A stretch of DNA of 50,555 nt from contig NZ_WUWN01000022.1 of assembly GCF_009846865.1 (NCBI RefSeq), forward strand, positions 1 through 50,555, written 5' to 3'. Positions 8,667-17,401 of this stretch are shown here, piece by piece. Under the pieces are notes generated by a model, which was not told the DNA's origin, searched no databases, and saw nothing but the letters and a program-made list of their open reading frames with translations. This stretch comes from Puerhibacterium puerhi. GTDB lineage: Bacteria; Actinomycetota; Actinomycetes; Actinomycetales; Cellulomonadaceae. A program made the position numbers and the translations under genes. Numbering within the stretch: the first letter of the stretch is position 1; each line of letters begins with the position of its first letter.

Positions 8667-9526
8667 GTGGGCGCGGCCGGCAGGCCGAAGTACTCCTCGA
8701 GGCTGCGCGCGCCGGAGGCGGCGACGTCGGCGGCCGTGGCGGCGCCGACGTAGCGCAGGTGCCACGGCTCGGCCGTGTACCCGGTGACGTCCTCCTGGCC
8801 GTCCTGGTAGCGCACCACGAAGCCGTAGTCGGGCGCGTGCTCGGCCAGCCACGCCGCCTGGGGCGTGTCGCCGAAGCAGCCGAACGCCTGGCACGTGCCG
8901 TCGGCCGGCAGCACGTCCAGGGCCAGGCCGGTCTGGTGCTCGGAGTAGCCCGGGCGCGCCGACTGCACGTCGGCCTCGGCCGACCCCAGCACGTCCTCCC
9001 AGTGGGCGTACGTGGCGACCTGGGTCTCGTACGACCGGAACCCGCTGCGCGGCAGCATCGGCACCCCGGCGCGCTCGGCGTCGGCCAGCAGCCGGTCGGC
9101 GGCCGCCGCGGCGTCCTCGCGCAGCTCGACGTCGGTGCCCGCGACGGCGCCCAGGTGGTGCGGGGCGTAGTCGAGCGGCTCGAGCGGGCGCTGCTTGTTC
9201 ACGACGACGAGGGTCCCGGCCGCCGTGACGGCCGGCTCCGGGGCCCGGGGCGGGGGAGCGACGAGCGAGCCGGCCCGGCTCGGGTCCGGGATCGCGACCG
9301 GCCGGCGCGGGGTCCCCAGCGCGACCGCCCGGTGCTCTGGGCCGGCGGCGGTGACGGTCTGCGCGACGGCCGGCTCGGCGCTGACGGTTCGCGCGACGGC
9401 CGTGGCGGGCAGGGCCGTGGCGGGGACGAGGGCGGCGGCCAGGAGCAGCACGACGGCGCGGCGGCGGGCACGGGGCTGCGGGAGAGCGGCTCCGCGTCGG
9501 GCGAGGTGTCGGGCTCGGGTCGGCAC
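8660..9526 (-). CDS. Secreted D-alanyl-D-alanine carboxypeptidase, M15/VanY family
   Basis: A zinc peptidase that trims D-Ala from peptidoglycan stem peptides outside the cell. The zinc and catalytic motifs are intact: SGFRSYETQ, SEHQTGLALDV (SxHxxGxAxD) and EPWHLRYV. The N terminus carries basic residues followed by the hydrophobic stretch AVVLLLAAALVPATALPATA, a signal peptide or membrane anchor. I chose GTG 9526 (VPTRARHLARRG), which places the signal at residues 23-45; a longer frame reaches 9607. Length is 288 aa. The gene is convergent with the HAD gene (stops overlap) and divergent from fmt. Confidence 0.9.
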   Translation of the reverse strand: MPTRARHLARRGAALPQPRARRRAVVLLLAAALVPATALPATAVARTVSAEPAVAQTVTAAGPEHRAVALGTPRRPVAIPDPSRAGSLVAPPPRAPEPAVTAAGTLVVVNKQRPLEPLDYAPHHLGAVAGTDVELREDAAAAADRLLADAERAGVPMLPRSGFRSYETQVATYAHWEDVLGSAEADVQSARPGYSEHQTGLALDVLPADGTCQAFGCFGDTPQAAWLAEHAPDYGFVVRYQDGQEDVTGYTAEPWHLRYVGAATAADVAASGARSLEEYFGLPAAPTY

Positions 9527-9729
9527 GGTCGGTCCTGGGTCTCGGCGTACGGGCTGGACGGTCGGGGGCGGTGACAGCGGCGCGTGGTGCGCCCCGGCCT
9601 GCGGCACGGCCCGCGGCGGCGACGCCGTGAAGCACGTGCCGGAGGTGACCGTACCCGCCCCGCGCCCCGGTGGCCACAGCGGCGGAGCACCCGGGCGCGG
9701 GCACGGCCGGGCCGCCGCCCCGCGGTCCG

Positions 9730-9735
9730 TAGAAT
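9730..9735 (+). promoter_or_regulatory. -10 element giving a probably leaderless fmt mRNA
   Basis: TAGAAT, the strongest -10 match in the window, ends 6 nt before the fmt GTG (9742). Transcription would start on the start codon. No Shine-Dalgarno sequence is present. Confidence 0.65.
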
Positions 9736-9741
9736 CGGCGG

Positions 9742-10689
9742 GTGCGCCTCCTCTTCGCCGGAACCCCGCAGGTCGCCGTCCCGTCGCTGGAGGCGCTGAT
9801 CGCCTCGCGGCACGAGGTGGTCGCCGTGCTCACCCGCGCCGACGCCCCCGCCGGGCGCGGCCGACGGCTCGTGCCGAGCCCGGTGCGGGTCGCCGCCGAG
9901 GAGGCGGGCATCCCCGTCATCACGGACCCGCCGCGCGGCGAGGAGTTCCTCGCCCGCCTGCGCGAGCTCGCCGTCGACGCGGCGCCCGTGGTCGCCTACG
10001 GGCACCTGCTGCGCCCCGACGTGCTCGCCGTGCCGCGGCACGGCTGGGTCAACCTGCACTTCTCCGTGCTGCCCGCCTGGCGCGGCGCCGCGCCCGTGCA
10101 GCGCGCCGTCATCGCCGGCGACGAGGTCACCGGTGCCACCACCTTCCTGCTGGACGAGGGCATGGACACCGGCCCGGTGCTCGGCACGCTCACCGAGACG
10201 GTCCGGCCCCGCGACACGGCCGGCGACCTGCTCGACCGCCTGTCCCGGGCGGGCGCCGGCCTGCTCGTGGCCAGCCTGGACGCGCTGGAGGAGGGCAGCG
10301 CGCAGCCGCAGCCGCAGCCCGCCGACGGGGTCTCGATCGCCCCCAAGCTCACCCCGGCCGACGCCTTCGTCGACTTCCGCGTCCCGGCCCTCGCGGTGGA
10401 CCGGCTGGTGCGCGGGTGCACGCCCGCCCCCGGCGCCTGGACCACCCTGCCGGCCGGCGACGGCCAGGCCACCCGGCTCGGCCTCGGCCCGGTCGTCCCG
10501 CGCCCGGACGTGACCGACCTGTCGCCGGGGGAGCTGCGCGCGGGCAAGAAGGAGGTGCTCGTGGGCACCGCCACCCACGCCGTCCAGCTCGGGGACGTGC
10601 AGCCGGTCGGCAAGCGGCCCATGGCGGCCGCCGACTGGGCGCGCGGCGCCCGGCCCGCCGAGGGCACCGTGCTGGGGGCCGCGCGATGA
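9742..10689 (+). CDS. fmt: Methionyl-tRNA formyltransferase
   Basis: Formylates initiator Met-tRNA using 10-formyltetrahydrofolate. The N terminus [19 protein letters not shown], the catalytic region [19 protein letters not shown] (Asn-His of the active site), and [18 protein letters not shown] with its essential Asp are all present. The C-terminal OB-like domain extends from about residue 205. Length is 315 aa, normal. GTG 9742 fits the family N terminus and sits 6 nt after a TAGAAT -10 box. The stop overlaps the rsmB ATG, so fmt-rsmB is an operon. Confidence 0.96.
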   Translation: MRLLFAGTPQVAVPSLEALIASRHEVVAVLTRADAPAGRGRRLVPSPVRVAAEEAGIPVITDPPRGEEFLARLRELAVDAAPVVAYGHLLRPDVLAVPRHGWVNLHFSVLPAWRGAAPVQRAVIAGDEVTGATTFLLDEGMDTGPVLGTLTETVRPRDTAGDLLDRLSRAGAGLLVASLDALEEGSAQPQPQPADGVSIAPKLTPADAFVDFRVPALAVDRLVRGCTPAPGAWTTLPAGDGQATRLGLGPVVPRPDVTDLSPGELRAGKKEVLVGTATHAVQLGDVQPVGKRPMAAADWARGARPAEGTVLGAAR

Positions 10690-12236
10690 GCCCGCGCGAC
10701 GAGGCGCGCGGGCGCGGGAGCGAGCCCGGCCGCAGCGGTGGCCGGGGAGGCGACGAGCGGCGGGACGCCCGCGGCCGGCAGCGCGGTGCCGCGCGCGCCC
10801 GCGGCGAGCGCAGCCGCACGTCGCAGGCCCCGTCCCAGCGACGCCGGGGCACCGACCCGGCCCGCACCGCCGCGTTCGACGTGCTGCGCGAGGTGGACGG
10901 CTCGGACGCCTACGCCAACCTCGTGCTGCCCCCGCTGCTGCGCGAGCGGCGCATCGCCGGCCGCGACGCCGCGTTCGCCACCGAGCTGGCCTACGGCACC
11001 CTGCGCCTGCGCGGCCGGTACGACGCCGTGCTGGCCCGCTGCGTCGACCGTCCGCTGGAGCGGCTCGACGCGCCCCTGCTGGACGTGCTGCGCCTGGGCG
11101 CCCACCAGCTGCTCGGCATGCGGGTGCCGCAGCACGCCGCGGTGTCCGAGACGGTCGGCCTGGCGCGCGACCGCGTCGGCGCGGGGCCGGCCCAGATGGT
11201 CAACGCGGTGCTGCGCCGCGTGGCCGGCACCGACCTCGACGGCTGGCTCGAGCGGCTGCGCGCGGAGGCGCCCGACGCCGTCGCGGCCAGCGCCGCGGTC
11301 GGCTCGCACCCCGCGTGGATCGTCCGCGCCCTGCGCGAGGCCCTCGCCGGCAACGGGCGCGACCCGGGCGAGACAGACGCCCTCCTCGAGGCCGACAACG
11401 CCGCGCCCCGCGTCACGCTGGTGGCCCGGCCCGGGCTCGTCGCGCCCGACGAGCTGACCGACGGGGCACCCGAGGGCGTCCGGGTGGCGCCGGGACGGTG
11501 GTCCCCGACCGCGTCCGTGCTCGAGTCGGGTGACCCCGTCGCGGTGCCGGCGGTGGCCGACGGCCGCGCCGGCGTCCAGGACGAGGGCTCCCAGCTCGTG
11601 GCCCTGGCGCTGGCGGCGGCCCCGCTGGACGGCCCGGACGCCCGCTGGCTGGACCTGTGCGCGGGGCCCGGCGGCAAGGCTGCCCTGCTGGCCGCCCTGG
11701 CCGCGCAGCGCGGCGCGCGCCTCGTGGCGAACGAGGTGGCGCCGCACCGCGCACGCCTGGTGCGCCAGGCGCTGCGCGCCGTGCCCGACGGCGTGGTGGA
11801 GGACGTGCGCACCGGCGACGGCCGCGAGCTCGGGGGCCTCGAGCCCGGCGGGTTCGACCGCGTCATGGTCGACGCCCCGTGCACCGGGCTGGGCGCCCTG
11901 CGGCGGCGCCCGGAGTCGCGCTGGCGCCGCACGCCCGCCGACCTGGCGCACCTGACCACGCTGCAGCGCGAGCTGCTCGCCTCGGCCCTGGACGCGGTCC
12001 GCGTCGGCGGCGTCGTGGCCTACGTCACGTGCTCGCCGCACCTCGCCGAGACGCGGCTGGTGGTCGACGACGTCCTGCGCCGGCGCGACGACGTCGAGCG
12101 CCTGGACGCCCCCGCCGCGCTCGGGGCGGCCACGGGCCGCGACGTGCCGCTGGCCGACCGCACGGACGTCCAGCTGTGGCCGCACGTGCACGGCACCGAC
12201 GCGATGCACCTGACGCTGCTGCGCCGCACGCGCTGA
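10686..12236 (+). CDS. rsmB: 16S rRNA (cytosine-967-C5) methyltransferase RsmB
   Basis: Methylates C967 of 16S rRNA using SAM. The first 55 residues are a basic, Gly/Arg/Ser-rich low-complexity leader. A NusB-like helical domain follows ([21 protein letters not shown] onward). The Rossmann methyltransferase domain has the SAM site [14 protein letters not shown] and two catalytic cysteines in VDAPCTGLG and VTCSPH. Length is 516 aa. ATG 10686 overlaps the fmt stop by 4 bp; fmt-rsmB linkage is common in bacteria. rpe follows 59 bp later with its own promoter. Confidence 0.95.
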   Translation: MSPRDEARGRGSEPGRSGGRGGDERRDARGRQRGAARARGERSRTSQAPSQRRRGTDPARTAAFDVLREVDGSDAYANLVLPPLLRERRIAGRDAAFATELAYGTLRLRGRYDAVLARCVDRPLERLDAPLLDVLRLGAHQLLGMRVPQHAAVSETVGLARDRVGAGPAQMVNAVLRRVAGTDLDGWLERLRAEAPDAVAASAAVGSHPAWIVRALREALAGNGRDPGETDALLEADNAAPRVTLVARPGLVAPDELTDGAPEGVRVAPGRWSPTASVLESGDPVAVPAVADGRAGVQDEGSQLVALALAAAPLDGPDARWLDLCAGPGGKAALLAALAAQRGARLVANEVAPHRARLVRQALRAVPDGVVEDVRTGDGRELGGLEPGGFDRVMVDAPCTGLGALRRRPESRWRRTPADLAHLTTLQRELLASALDAVRVGGVVAYVTCSPHLAETRLVVDDVLRRRDDVERLDAPAALGAATGRDVPLADRTDVQLWPHVHGTDAMHLTLLRRTR

Positions 12237-12283
12237 GCCCGCGGGCGGTGCGCGGAGGGCGCGGGCGGGGCGCGCGCACGCCC

Positions 12284-12289
12284 TACCCT
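12284..12289 (+). promoter_or_regulatory. -10 element giving a probably leaderless rpe mRNA
   Basis: TACCCT ends 6 nt before the rpe ATG (12296), fitting the TAnnnT-N6-start arrangement seen at other genes here. No ribosome-binding site is present. Confidence 0.55.
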
Positions 12290-12295
12290 GGGGCC

Positions 12296-12958
12296 ATGCC
12301 CGCTCGCATCGCCCCCAGCATCCTGTCCGCCGACTTCGTGAACCTCGAGCGCGACCTGGCCGCCATCGCCTCGGCGGACCTGGCGCACGTGGACGTCATG
12401 GACAACCACTTCGTGCCCAACCTCACGCTGGGGCTGCCGATCTTCGAGCGCATCGCGCAGGTCTCGCCGGTGCCGATCGACGCCCACCTCATGATCGAGG
12501 ACCCCGACCGGTGGGCGCCGGCGTTCGCCGAGGCCGGCGCCGCGTCGGTCACCTTCCACGCCGAGGCCGCCACGGCGCCGGTCCGCCTGGCCCGCGAGCT
12601 GCGCGGCCGCGGCGTGCGCGCCGGGCTCGCCCTGCGGCCGGCCACGCCCGTGGAGCCGTACCTCGACCTGCTGCCCGAGTTCGACATGATCCTCGTGATG
12701 ACGGTGGAGCCCGGCTTCGGCGGCCAGTCGTTCATCGAGGGGACGCTGCCCAAGATCCGTCGCACCCGCGAGGCCGTCGGCGCGTCCGGGCAGGACGTGT
12801 GGATCCAGGTCGACGGCGGCGTCTCGCGCGCCACGATCGAGCGGGCCGCCGACGCCGGCGCCGACGTCTTCGTGGCCGGCTCGGCCGTCTACGGCGCCGA
12901 GAACATCCCCGAGGAGATCGCCGCGCTGCGCGAGCTCGCCGCCGCGCACGTCCACTGA
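12296..12958 (+). CDS. rpe: Ribulose-phosphate 3-epimerase
   Basis: Interconverts ribulose-5-phosphate and xylulose-5-phosphate in the pentose phosphate pathway, supplying the ribulose-5-phosphate used by RibB in the adjacent riboflavin operon. TIM-barrel motifs: [33 protein letters not shown] (metal-binding His and Asp), [22 protein letters not shown] and VDGGVS. The length of 220 aa is standard. ATG 12296 follows a -10 box. A strong terminator follows the stop, so it is probably transcribed alone. Confidence 0.96.
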   Translation: MPARIAPSILSADFVNLERDLAAIASADLAHVDVMDNHFVPNLTLGLPIFERIAQVSPVPIDAHLMIEDPDRWAPAFAEAGAASVTFHAEAATAPVRLARELRGRGVRAGLALRPATPVEPYLDLLPEFDMILVMTVEPGFGGQSFIEGTLPKIRRTREAVGASGQDVWIQVDGGVSRATIERAADAGADVFVAGSAVYGAENIPEEIAALRELAAAHVH

Positions 12959-12964
12959 GCCGTG

Positions 12965-13005
12965 CCACCGGGTCGGCGGGCGCGAACGGCCCGCCGACCC
13001 GGTGG
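12965..13005 (+). terminator. Intrinsic terminator after rpe
   Basis: The 17-nt arm 12965-12981 is an exact reverse complement of 12989-13005 with a 7-nt loop (GCGAACG), followed by GTTTGCC. It lies 6 bp after the rpe stop and before the riboflavin promoter and riboswitch, so it separates the two transcripts. Confidence 0.85.
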
Positions 13006-13006
13006 T

Positions 13007-13036
13007 TTGCCCTCGCCGGGGTGGGCGGGGCAGGAT
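13007..13036 (+). promoter_or_regulatory. Candidate promoter of the riboflavin operon
   Basis: TTGCCC at 13007-13012 and CAGGAT at 13031-13036 are 18 bp apart. Initiation would be near 13043, just upstream of the FMN aptamer. The -35 box overlaps the tail of the rpe terminator. The -10 box departs from TAnnnT at its first base. Confidence 0.4.
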
Positions 13037-13048
13037 CGCCGGAGCACG

Positions 13049-13181
13049 AAGCATGCTCCGGGGGCGGTGAGATTCCGCACCGGCGGTGACAGCCCGCGAC
13101 CCGCAGACCCGCAAGGGCGAGCGGTTGACCTGGTGGAACTCCAGGGCCGACGGTGAAAGTCCGGATGGGAGGAAGCATGTG
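13049..13181 (+). promoter_or_regulatory. FMN riboswitch (RFN element)
   Basis: All conserved blocks of the RFN aptamer are present in order: GGGCGGTGAGATTCC and ACCGGCGGTGACAGCCCGCGA at 13062-13099, a variable arm, CTGGTGGAACTCCAGGGCCG at 13130-13149, and ACGGTGAAAGTCCGGATGGG at 13150-13169 followed by AGGAAGC. Closing helix P1 can form between CATGCT (13052-13057) and AGCATG (13174-13179). It binds FMN and should switch off the downstream ribD-ribE-ribBA-ribH operon when flavin is plentiful. The distance to ribD (about 128 nt) leaves room for an expression platform with two or three hairpins. Confidence 0.95.
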
Positions 13182-13205
13182 CGGTGCGCGCACCCGCGCG
13201 CACCG
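13182..13205 (+). terminator. Perfect 10-bp hairpin directly after the FMN aptamer
   Basis: The arms CGGTGCGCGC (13182-13191) and GCGCGCACCG (13196-13205) pair perfectly around an ACCC loop. The hairpin begins three bases after the aptamer's P1 strand and may act as a transcription-stopping part of the expression platform. There is no U-tract. A further 7-bp hairpin (13229-13235 with 13242-13248) follows. Confidence 0.5.
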
Positions 13206-13276
13206 TGACGTCGTCGTGCGCCCGCACCCGCGGCCCTGAGCGGCCGCGCGCCGCGGGCGCGTGCCGTCGCCGTACC

Positions 13277-13298
13277 CCCGGAGCACCGACGCTCCGGG
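13277..13298 (+). promoter_or_regulatory. Hairpin covering the ribD ribosome-binding site
   Basis: CCCGGAGC (13277-13284) pairs with GCTCCGGG (13291-13298) around ACCGAC. The 3' arm overlaps the Shine-Dalgarno GGGAGG at 13296-13301, which lies 7 nt before the ribD GTG. Formation would therefore hide the ribosome-binding site. The 5' arm region CCGGAGCAC also occurs just before the aptamer (13039-13047), where it can pair with TGCTCCGG (13054-13061). Confidence 0.55.
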
Positions 13299-13308
13299 AG
13301 GATCTCGC

Positions 13309-14451
13309 GTGACCGGCACCCCGCCGACATCCCCGTCGACGTCTCTACCGACGTGCCCGCCGACGTCCCTGGACGTCCCCGCGGCGATGGACCGCGCCCT
13401 CGAGCTCGCGCGCCGCGGGCCCGCCCACGGCCCCAACCCCCGGGTCGGGTGCGTGCTGCTCGCCGGCGGCGTGCCCGACGGGTCGCCCGCCCGCGTCCTC
13501 GGCGAGGGCTGGCACCGCGGGGCGGGCACCGCGCACGCGGAGGTCGCCGCCCTGGCGGACGCCGCCGCGCGTGGCCACGACGTCCGCGGCGCGACGGCCG
13601 TCGTCACGCTCGAGCCGTGCGCGCACACCGGCCGCACGGGCCCGTGCGCGCACGCGCTCGCCGACGCGGGCGTGGCCCACGTGGTGCACGCCGTGGAGGA
13701 CCCCAACCCCGCCGCGGCCGGCGGCGCGGCCGCCCTGCGGGCCCGCGGCGTGCGGGTGACCTCGGGCGTCCGCGCCGCCGAGGCCGCCGAGCTGCTGCGC
13801 GTGTGGGCCACAGCCGCGGCGCGCGGGACGCCGTACGTCACCCTCAAGACGGCCACCAGCCTCGACGGTCGGGTGGCCGCGCGCGACGGCACGAGCCGGT
13901 GGGTCACCGGCCCGCAGGCCCGCGCGCACGCCCACGCGGTGCGCGCAGCCGTCGACGCGGTCGCCGTGACGACCGGGACCGTCCTCGCCGACGACCCGGC
14001 CCTCACCGCGCGCCGCCCCGACGGCTCGCTCGTCGACCACCAGCCGCTGCGCGTCGTCGTCGGGCGCCGCGACGTGCCCGCCGCCGCCCGCCTGCGCGGC
14101 GCCGGCGGCCCGCTGCTGCACGTGCGCAGCCACGCCGTCGCCGACCTCCTCGCCGCCGTCGCCGCGCGCGAGGTGCGCCACCTGCTCGTCGAGGGCGGCC
14201 CTGCCCTGGCCACGGCGCTGCTCGCCGCGGACGCCGTCGACGAGCTGCACGCCTACCTCGCGCCCGTCGTCCTCGGCGCCGGCCCCGCCGCCGTCGGCGA
14301 CCTCGGCGTGAGCACCCTCGCCGCCGCGCCGCGGCTGCGCACCGCGCGCGTCGAGCGGCTCGGCGACGACGTCCTGCTCGTCGCCCGCCGCGAGCCCGCC
14401 CCGGCCGTCGCTCCGGCCGCCGCCACCGCCCCCATCGAAGGAGACAGCTGA
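13309..14451 (+). CDS. ribD: Bifunctional riboflavin deaminase/reductase RibD
   Basis: Deaminates the pyrimidine intermediate made from GTP and then reduces its ribose side chain with NADPH. The N-terminal cytidine-deaminase-like domain has the zinc motifs HAEVAAL and PCAHTGRTGPCAHAL. The reductase domain starts near residue 180 (PYVTLKTATSLDGRVAARDGTSRWVTG) and includes EGGPALATALL. Length is 380 aa. GTG 13309 is preceded by GGGAGG at 7 nt. First gene of the riboswitch-controlled operon; its TGA directly abuts the ribE ATG. Confidence 0.95.
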   Translation: MTGTPPTSPSTSLPTCPPTSLDVPAAMDRALELARRGPAHGPNPRVGCVLLAGGVPDGSPARVLGEGWHRGAGTAHAEVAALADAAARGHDVRGATAVVTLEPCAHTGRTGPCAHALADAGVAHVVHAVEDPNPAAAGGAAALRARGVRVTSGVRAAEAAELLRVWATAAARGTPYVTLKTATSLDGRVAARDGTSRWVTGPQARAHAHAVRAAVDAVAVTTGTVLADDPALTARRPDGSLVDHQPLRVVVGRRDVPAAARLRGAGGPLLHVRSHAVADLLAAVAAREVRHLLVEGGPALATALLAADAVDELHAYLAPVVLGAGPAAVGDLGVSTLAAAPRLRTARVERLGDDVLLVARREPAPAVAPAAATAPIEGDS

Positions 14452-15132
14452 ATGTTCACCGGCATCGTCGAGGAGACCGGCCGCGTCCGGTCCCTCACCC
14501 ACCCGGACGCCACGGCGGTCGACGCCGTCCTGGTCGTCGAGGCCGACGTCGCGACCCGCGACGCGCACCCCGGCGACTCGATCGCCGTCGCCGGCGTGTG
14601 CCTGACCGTCACCGGCCTCGACGAGCGCGGGGCCTTCGCGGTCGACGTGATGCCCGAGACCCTGCGCCGCACCGGCCTCGGCCGGCTCCGGCCGGGCGAC
14701 GCCGTCAACCTCGAGCGTGCGCTGCCCGTCGGCGGGCGCCTGGGCGGGCACGTCGTGCAGGGTCACGTCGACGGCACCGCCACGCTGCTGGCCCGCAGCC
14801 CGGGGCCGCGGTGGGACGAGCTGACGTTCGCCCTGCCCGCGCCGCTCGCGCCGTACGTGGCCACGAAGGGCTCCGTCGCGCTCGACGGCGTCTCCCTCAC
14901 CGTGGCGGAGGCCGGCGCCGACACCTTCACCGTCTGCCTGGTGCCCACCACGCTCGCGCGCACCACCCTCGGCGCGCTGCGGCCCGGCGACGTCGTCAAC
15001 GTCGAGGTCGACGTGCTGGCCAAGTACGTCGAGCGGCTGCTCGCCCACGGGGCGGCAGCGGGCCGGGCGGGCACCGTGGCGGACGTGCCGGCGGACGGCG
15101 TCCTGCCCGCCGCGCCGGAGGAGGCCCGGTGA
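14452..15132 (+). CDS. ribE: Riboflavin synthase alpha chain
   Basis: Dismutates two molecules of 6,7-dimethyl-8-ribityllumazine to riboflavin. It begins with the classic [12 protein letters not shown] and shows the two-fold internal repeat of the family: [13 protein letters not shown] near residue 43 and [16 protein letters not shown] near residue 140, together with [11 protein letters not shown]. Length is 226 aa. It starts immediately after the ribD stop (GAGACAGCTGAATG gives GGAGA as ribosome-binding site). The Ala/Gly-rich C-terminal extension overlaps the ribBA start by 4 bp. Confidence 0.96.
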   Translation: MFTGIVEETGRVRSLTHPDATAVDAVLVVEADVATRDAHPGDSIAVAGVCLTVTGLDERGAFAVDVMPETLRRTGLGRLRPGDAVNLERALPVGGRLGGHVVQGHVDGTATLLARSPGPRWDELTFALPAPLAPYVATKGSVALDGVSLTVAEAGADTFTVCLVPTTLARTTLGALRPGDVVNVEVDVLAKYVERLLAHGAAAGRAGTVADVPADGVLPAAPEEAR

Positions 15133-16448
15133 GCGCGGTCGCGGCGGCCCTGGCCGCCCTTGCCGCGGGGCGCCCCGTGCTCGTGGCCGACGACGCGGCG
15201 CGCGAGGACGAGGTGGACGTCGTGCTGGCGGCGCGGGACGCCGACGCGGCGACCGTCGCCTGGGTGGTGCGGCACAGCTCGGGCTACCTGTGCGCCCCGA
15301 TGCCGGCCGCGCGCGCCGACGCGCTCGACCTGCCGCTGATGGTCGCGCGCAACGAGGACTCGCTCCGCACCGCCTACACGGTCTCCGTGGACGCGGCCTC
15401 GGGCGTGGGCACCGGGATCAGCGCCGCCGACCGGGCCCGGACGCTGCGGGTGCTCGCCGACCCGGACGCGGCGCCGGGCGACCTGGTGCGCCCGGGGCAC
15501 GTGCTGCCCCTGCGCGCCCGGCCCGGCGGCGTCCTGGAGCGGCCCGGGCACACCGAGGCGGCGGTCGACCTCGTGCGGCTCGCCGGGCGCGGCGAGGTCG
15601 GCCTCATCGCCGAGCTCGTGCACGACGACGGCCGGATGGTGCGCCGGGACGACGCCCGCCGTCTCGCGGAGGCCGAGGGCCTCGTGCTGCTGACCGTCGC
15701 CGAGCTGGTCGCCTGGCGCCGGGAGCACGACCCCGCCGGTGCGCCGAGCGCCCTCGCGGAGCCTGGCGAGGCGGACGAGCAGCCGGACGAGCGCGTCGCG
15801 GCCGTGGCCGAGGCGGCCCTGCCCACCCGGCACGGCGCCTTCCGGCTGCACGCGTTCCGCGACCGGCGCACCGGGGCCGAGCACGTGGCGCTGGTGGCCG
15901 CGCCGCCGGACGGCCCGGGCTCCCGGGGGCCCGGCGCAGCGCCGCTGGTGCGCGTGCACTCCGAGTGCCTCACCGGGGACGCGCTGGGGTCGCTGCGCTG
16001 CGACTGCGGGCCCCAGCTGGAGGCCGCCCTCGCGCGCGTGGCGGCCCACGGCGGCGCCGTCGTGTACCTCGGCGGCCACGAGGGCCGGGGCATCGGCCTG
16101 GCCGCCAAGGTCGCCGCCTACGCGCTGCAGGACGCCGGCATGGACACCGTCGCGGCGAACGTCCACCTGGGCCTGCCGGTCGACGCCCGGGAGTACGGCG
16201 CCGCGGCGGCGATCCTGCGGGCGCTCGGGCTCGGGCGCGTCACCCTGCTGACCAACAACCCGCAGAAGGTGGCGGGCCTGCGGCGGGCGGGCGTCGACGT
16301 CGCGGCCACCGCGCCGCTCGAGGTGGGCCACGGCGCGCACAACCACCGGTACCTGCTGACCAAGAAGACCGCGATGGGCCACCGGCTGGCCCTCGCCGCG
16401 CCGGCCGACGCACGGCCGGCGCCGACCCTGGAGGAGGAGAGCGCATGA
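15129..16448 (+). CDS. ribBA: Bifunctional DHBP synthase/GTP cyclohydrolase II RibBA
   Basis: Makes both precursors of riboflavin: 3,4-dihydroxy-2-butanone-4-phosphate from ribulose-5-phosphate (N-terminal half) and the pyrimidine from GTP (C-terminal half). RibB features include [30 protein letters not shown] and [14 protein letters not shown]. Its acidic signature reads REDEVD rather than the usual RENEGD; both Glu and the Asp are kept. RibA has the zinc site [18 protein letters not shown] and the [10 protein letters not shown] motif. Length is 439 aa. GTG 15129 overlaps the ribE stop; a GGAGGAGG ribosome-binding site lies just upstream (15116-15123). Its stop overlaps ribH. Confidence 0.95.
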   Translation: MSAVAAALAALAAGRPVLVADDAAREDEVDVVLAARDADAATVAWVVRHSSGYLCAPMPAARADALDLPLMVARNEDSLRTAYTVSVDAASGVGTGISAADRARTLRVLADPDAAPGDLVRPGHVLPLRARPGGVLERPGHTEAAVDLVRLAGRGEVGLIAELVHDDGRMVRRDDARRLAEAEGLVLLTVAELVAWRREHDPAGAPSALAEPGEADEQPDERVAAVAEAALPTRHGAFRLHAFRDRRTGAEHVALVAAPPDGPGSRGPGAAPLVRVHSECLTGDALGSLRCDCGPQLEAALARVAAHGGAVVYLGGHEGRGIGLAAKVAAYALQDAGMDTVAANVHLGLPVDAREYGAAAAILRALGLGRVTLLTNNPQKVAGLRRAGVDVAATAPLEVGHGAHNHRYLLTKKTAMGHRLALAAPADARPAPTLEEESA

Positions 16449-16915
16449 GCGGTGCGGGAGCGCCGACGATGTCGGTGGACGGGACGGGCCTGCGGGTCGT
16501 GGTCGTGGCCGCCAGCTGGCACGAGCGCGTCATGGACGGGCTGCTGGACGGCGCGCGGCGGGCGCTGCGCGCCGCCGGGGTGGGGGAGTGGCAGGAGGTG
16601 CGGGTGCCGGGCTCGTTCGAGCTGCCGGTCGCCGCGGCGCGCGCCGCCGCGGCGGGGGCGGACGCCGTCGTCGCGCTCGGCGTCGTGGTGCGGGGCGGCA
16701 CCCCGCACTTCGACTACGTGTGCTCGGCGGCCACGTCGGGGCTGACGGAGGTGAGCGTGCGCACCGGCGTGCCCGTCGGGTTCGGTGTGCTCACCTGCGA
16801 CGACGAGCAGCAGGCCCTCGAGCGCGCGGGCCTGGCCGGCTCGAGCGAGGACAAGGGCCACGAGGCGGCCCAGGCGGCGGTCGCGACGGCGGTCGCGCTC
16901 CGCGCCCTCGGCTGA
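16445..16915 (+). CDS. ribH: 6,7-dimethyl-8-ribityllumazine synthase
   Basis: Condenses the products of the RibA/RibD and RibB branches into lumazine, the substrate of RibE, and typically assembles into pentamers or a 60-mer capsid. Motifs: [46 protein letters not shown] (catalytic His) and [16 protein letters not shown] followed by DKGHEAA. Length is 156 aa. ATG 16445 overlaps the ribBA stop and is preceded by GGAGGAG. It is the last gene of the operon; a large inverted repeat follows 6 bp after the stop. Confidence 0.96.
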   Translation: MSGAGAPTMSVDGTGLRVVVVAASWHERVMDGLLDGARRALRAAGVGEWQEVRVPGSFELPVAAARAAAAGADAVVALGVVVRGGTPHFDYVCSAATSGLTEVSVRTGVPVGFGVLTCDDEQQALERAGLAGSSEDKGHEAAQAAVATAVALRALG

Positions 16916-16921
16916 CACTCC

Positions 16922-16971
16922 CGGTTGTCAGTACCGGCGCACGCCCGAGCCTGCGCTGGTACTGACAACCG
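16922..16971. terminator. Near-perfect 20-bp inverted repeat after the riboflavin operon
   Basis: The 20-nt arm 16922-16941 matches the reverse complement of 16952-16971 at 19 of 20 positions, with a 10-nt loop. The arms contain GGTTGTCAGTACC, much more AT-rich than the other stem-loops in this window. Its position right after ribH favours a terminator, but no T-tract follows and the sequence is unusual, so it may also be a dispersed repeat element. Confidence 0.7.
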
Positions 16972-17068
16972 TAGGAGACGAGATTAATAGTGTGCCAAGC
17001 GTCCTCTCACCGCTGTGACCTCCGTCCCGAGCACCGAACCCCAGCCCGGAGGGGAGGGGCGGCCCCAC

Positions 17069-17074
17069 TAGGCT
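17069..17074 (+). promoter_or_regulatory. -10 element giving a probably leaderless hisE mRNA
   Basis: TAGGCT ends exactly 6 nt before the hisE GTG (17081). The 165-bp gap from ribH otherwise holds only the inverted repeat and an AT-rich patch (AGATTAATAGTGTG). Confidence 0.6.
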
Positions 17075-17080
17075 GACCCC

Positions 17081-17344
17081 GTGAAGACCTTCGACTCCCT
17101 GTTCGCCGAGCTCGCCGAGAAGTCCGTCACGCGCCCCGCCGGCTCCGGCACGGTCGCGGAGCTGGACGCCGGCGTCCATGCGATCGGGAAGAAGATCGTC
17201 GAGGAGGCGGCCGAGGTCTGGATGGCGGCCGAGCACGAGGGCGACGAGCGCACCGCGGAGGAGATCTCCCAGCTGCTCTACCACCTGCAGGTGCTCATGG
17301 TGGCCAAGGGGCTCACGCTCGAGGACGTCTACACCCACCTGTGA
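17081..17344 (+). CDS. hisE: Phosphoribosyl-ATP pyrophosphatase
   Basis: Second step of histidine synthesis: hydrolyses phosphoribosyl-ATP to phosphoribosyl-AMP and pyrophosphate. At 87 residues it is a typical all-helical MazG-like HisE with the metal-binding acidic pattern [14 protein letters not shown] and [18 protein letters not shown] 17081 directly follows a -10 box and yields the conserved start [11 protein letters not shown]. hisG follows after 57 bp; hisE-hisG pairing is the usual actinobacterial arrangement. Confidence 0.95.
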   Translation: MKTFDSLFAELAEKSVTRPAGSGTVAELDAGVHAIGKKIVEEAAEVWMAAEHEGDERTAEEISQLLYHLQVLMVAKGLTLEDVYTHL

Positions 17345-17401
17345 GCGGCGCGAACGCCGCACGCCCGCCGACCGCCTGACCACCCCAGCGAGGTTTCCCT
17401 G

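Noticed and set aside
13353-16448. A single 1031-residue open frame across ribD, ribE and ribBA
   Set aside because: Only its last 439 codons are coding (RibBA); the rest is the shadow frame of ribD and ribE.
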